From an uncultured Bacteroidales bacterium (GTDB lineage Bacteria; Bacteroidota; Bacteroidia; Bacteroidales; UBA4417), in assembly GCA_937965665.1 (NCBI GenBank), contig CALCJE010000306.1, forward strand, positions 1 through 14,413: a stretch of DNA of 14,413 bases. Direction: 5' to 3'. This document shows positions 14,186 through 14,413 of the stretch, in pieces. The number at the start of each line of letters is the position of its first letter. The stretch's first letter is position 1. The position numbers and the translations under genes are program-made. The notes under the pieces were generated by a model that made no database searches, was not told where the DNA came from, and saw only the letters and a list, made by a program, of their open reading frames with translations.

Positions 14186-14413
14186 ATGAAAGGTATAATC
14201 CTGGCTGGCGGTTCCGGAACACGTTTACATCCGCTCACCCTGGCAGTGAGCAAGCAACTGATGCCCATTTACGACAAGCCCATGATTTATTATCCCTTGT
14301 CGGTACTGATGATGGCAGGCATACGCGAGATACTTATTATCAGCACGCCTTACGATTTGCCAAATTTCGAAAAACTGCTGGGCGACGGTTCAGAGCTGGG
14401 TTGCTCATTTCAA
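14186..14413 (+). CDS. rfbA: Glucose-1-phosphate thymidylyltransferase, 3'-truncated by window end
   Basis: The first 76 codons of RfbA/RmlA, which makes dTDP-glucose from dTTP and glucose-1-phosphate, the first step of the dTDP-L-rhamnose route for cell-surface polysaccharides. The N-terminus MKGIILAGGSGTRLHPLT carries the nucleotide-binding GGSGTRL signature, followed by VSKQLMPIYDKPMIYYPLSV (21-40), the diagnostic sugar-nucleotidyltransferase block including the conserved Lys of SKQL, then MMAGIREILIIS and PYDLPNFEKLLGDGSELG. These match RmlA rather than the GalU type. The ATG at 14186 puts the signature at the very N-terminus. The remaining ~215 residues and any downstream rfbBCD genes lie outside the window. 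The 110-base gap before it holds a hairpin but no clear promoter. Confidence 0.95.
   Translation, partial: MKGIILAGGSGTRLHPLTLAVSKQLMPIYDKPMIYYPLSVLMMAGIREILIISTPYDLPNFEKLLGDGSELGCSFQ

Overview
The window looks like a chromosomal segment of a member of the Bacteroidota. It has moderate GC. Several start codons lack a clear Shine-Dalgarno sequence. There are recurrent -7 elements of the Bacteroidota type (TAnnTTTG and the TTCG variant), a DUF3788 protein, and an aspartokinase and FBPase of the form usual in that phylum. Apart from an abrupt block of about 80% GC in the first 60 bases, composition is even, and I see no insertion sequence, phage, CRISPR array, tRNA or rRNA.

Layout. Bases 1-1281 hold the 3' part of a HisKA_3-type sensor kinase and its NarL/LuxR-type response regulator. 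Bases 1280-1417 are two opposed heptamer arrays between convergent genes. Bases 1422-5381 are a central-metabolism block: class I fructose-1,6-bisphosphatase (minus), then, divergently, aspartokinase and a phosphofructokinase with the active-site signature of pyrophosphate-dependent enzymes, closed by a clear terminator at about 5420-5455. Bases 5493-8875 are minus-strand genes: a CPA1 K+/H+ antiporter with an RCK_C domain, a 44-residue membrane protein missing from standard ORF-length cut-offs, and two exported proteins of unknown function. Several structured intergenic elements lie among them. Bases 9137-14075 are plus-strand genes: a Methyltransf_32-type methyltransferase, a UbiA-like integral membrane prenyltransferase, a DUF3788 protein and a two-domain MMPL/RND-type transporter. 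The window ends in the first 76 codons of rfbA (dTDP-glucose synthesis).

How the genes relate. FBPase and the PPi-type PFK act on the same fructose-6-P/fructose-1,6-bisP step and sit 1.7 kb apart, flanking aspartokinase. The kinase/regulator pair is a self-contained two-component system whose targets cannot be read from the window. The methyltransferase and prenyltransferase are close enough to be co-transcribed. The rest looks like ordinary housekeeping and envelope genes.

I do not see a convincing undescribed multi-gene system. The parts most worth a second look are small or non-coding: the nested-hairpin element at 7099-7223 between the 44-aa membrane ORF and the antiporter, the two-sided heptamer array at 1280-1417, the possible 21-codon leader ORF overlapping the methyltransferase start, and the composition break at the left edge.
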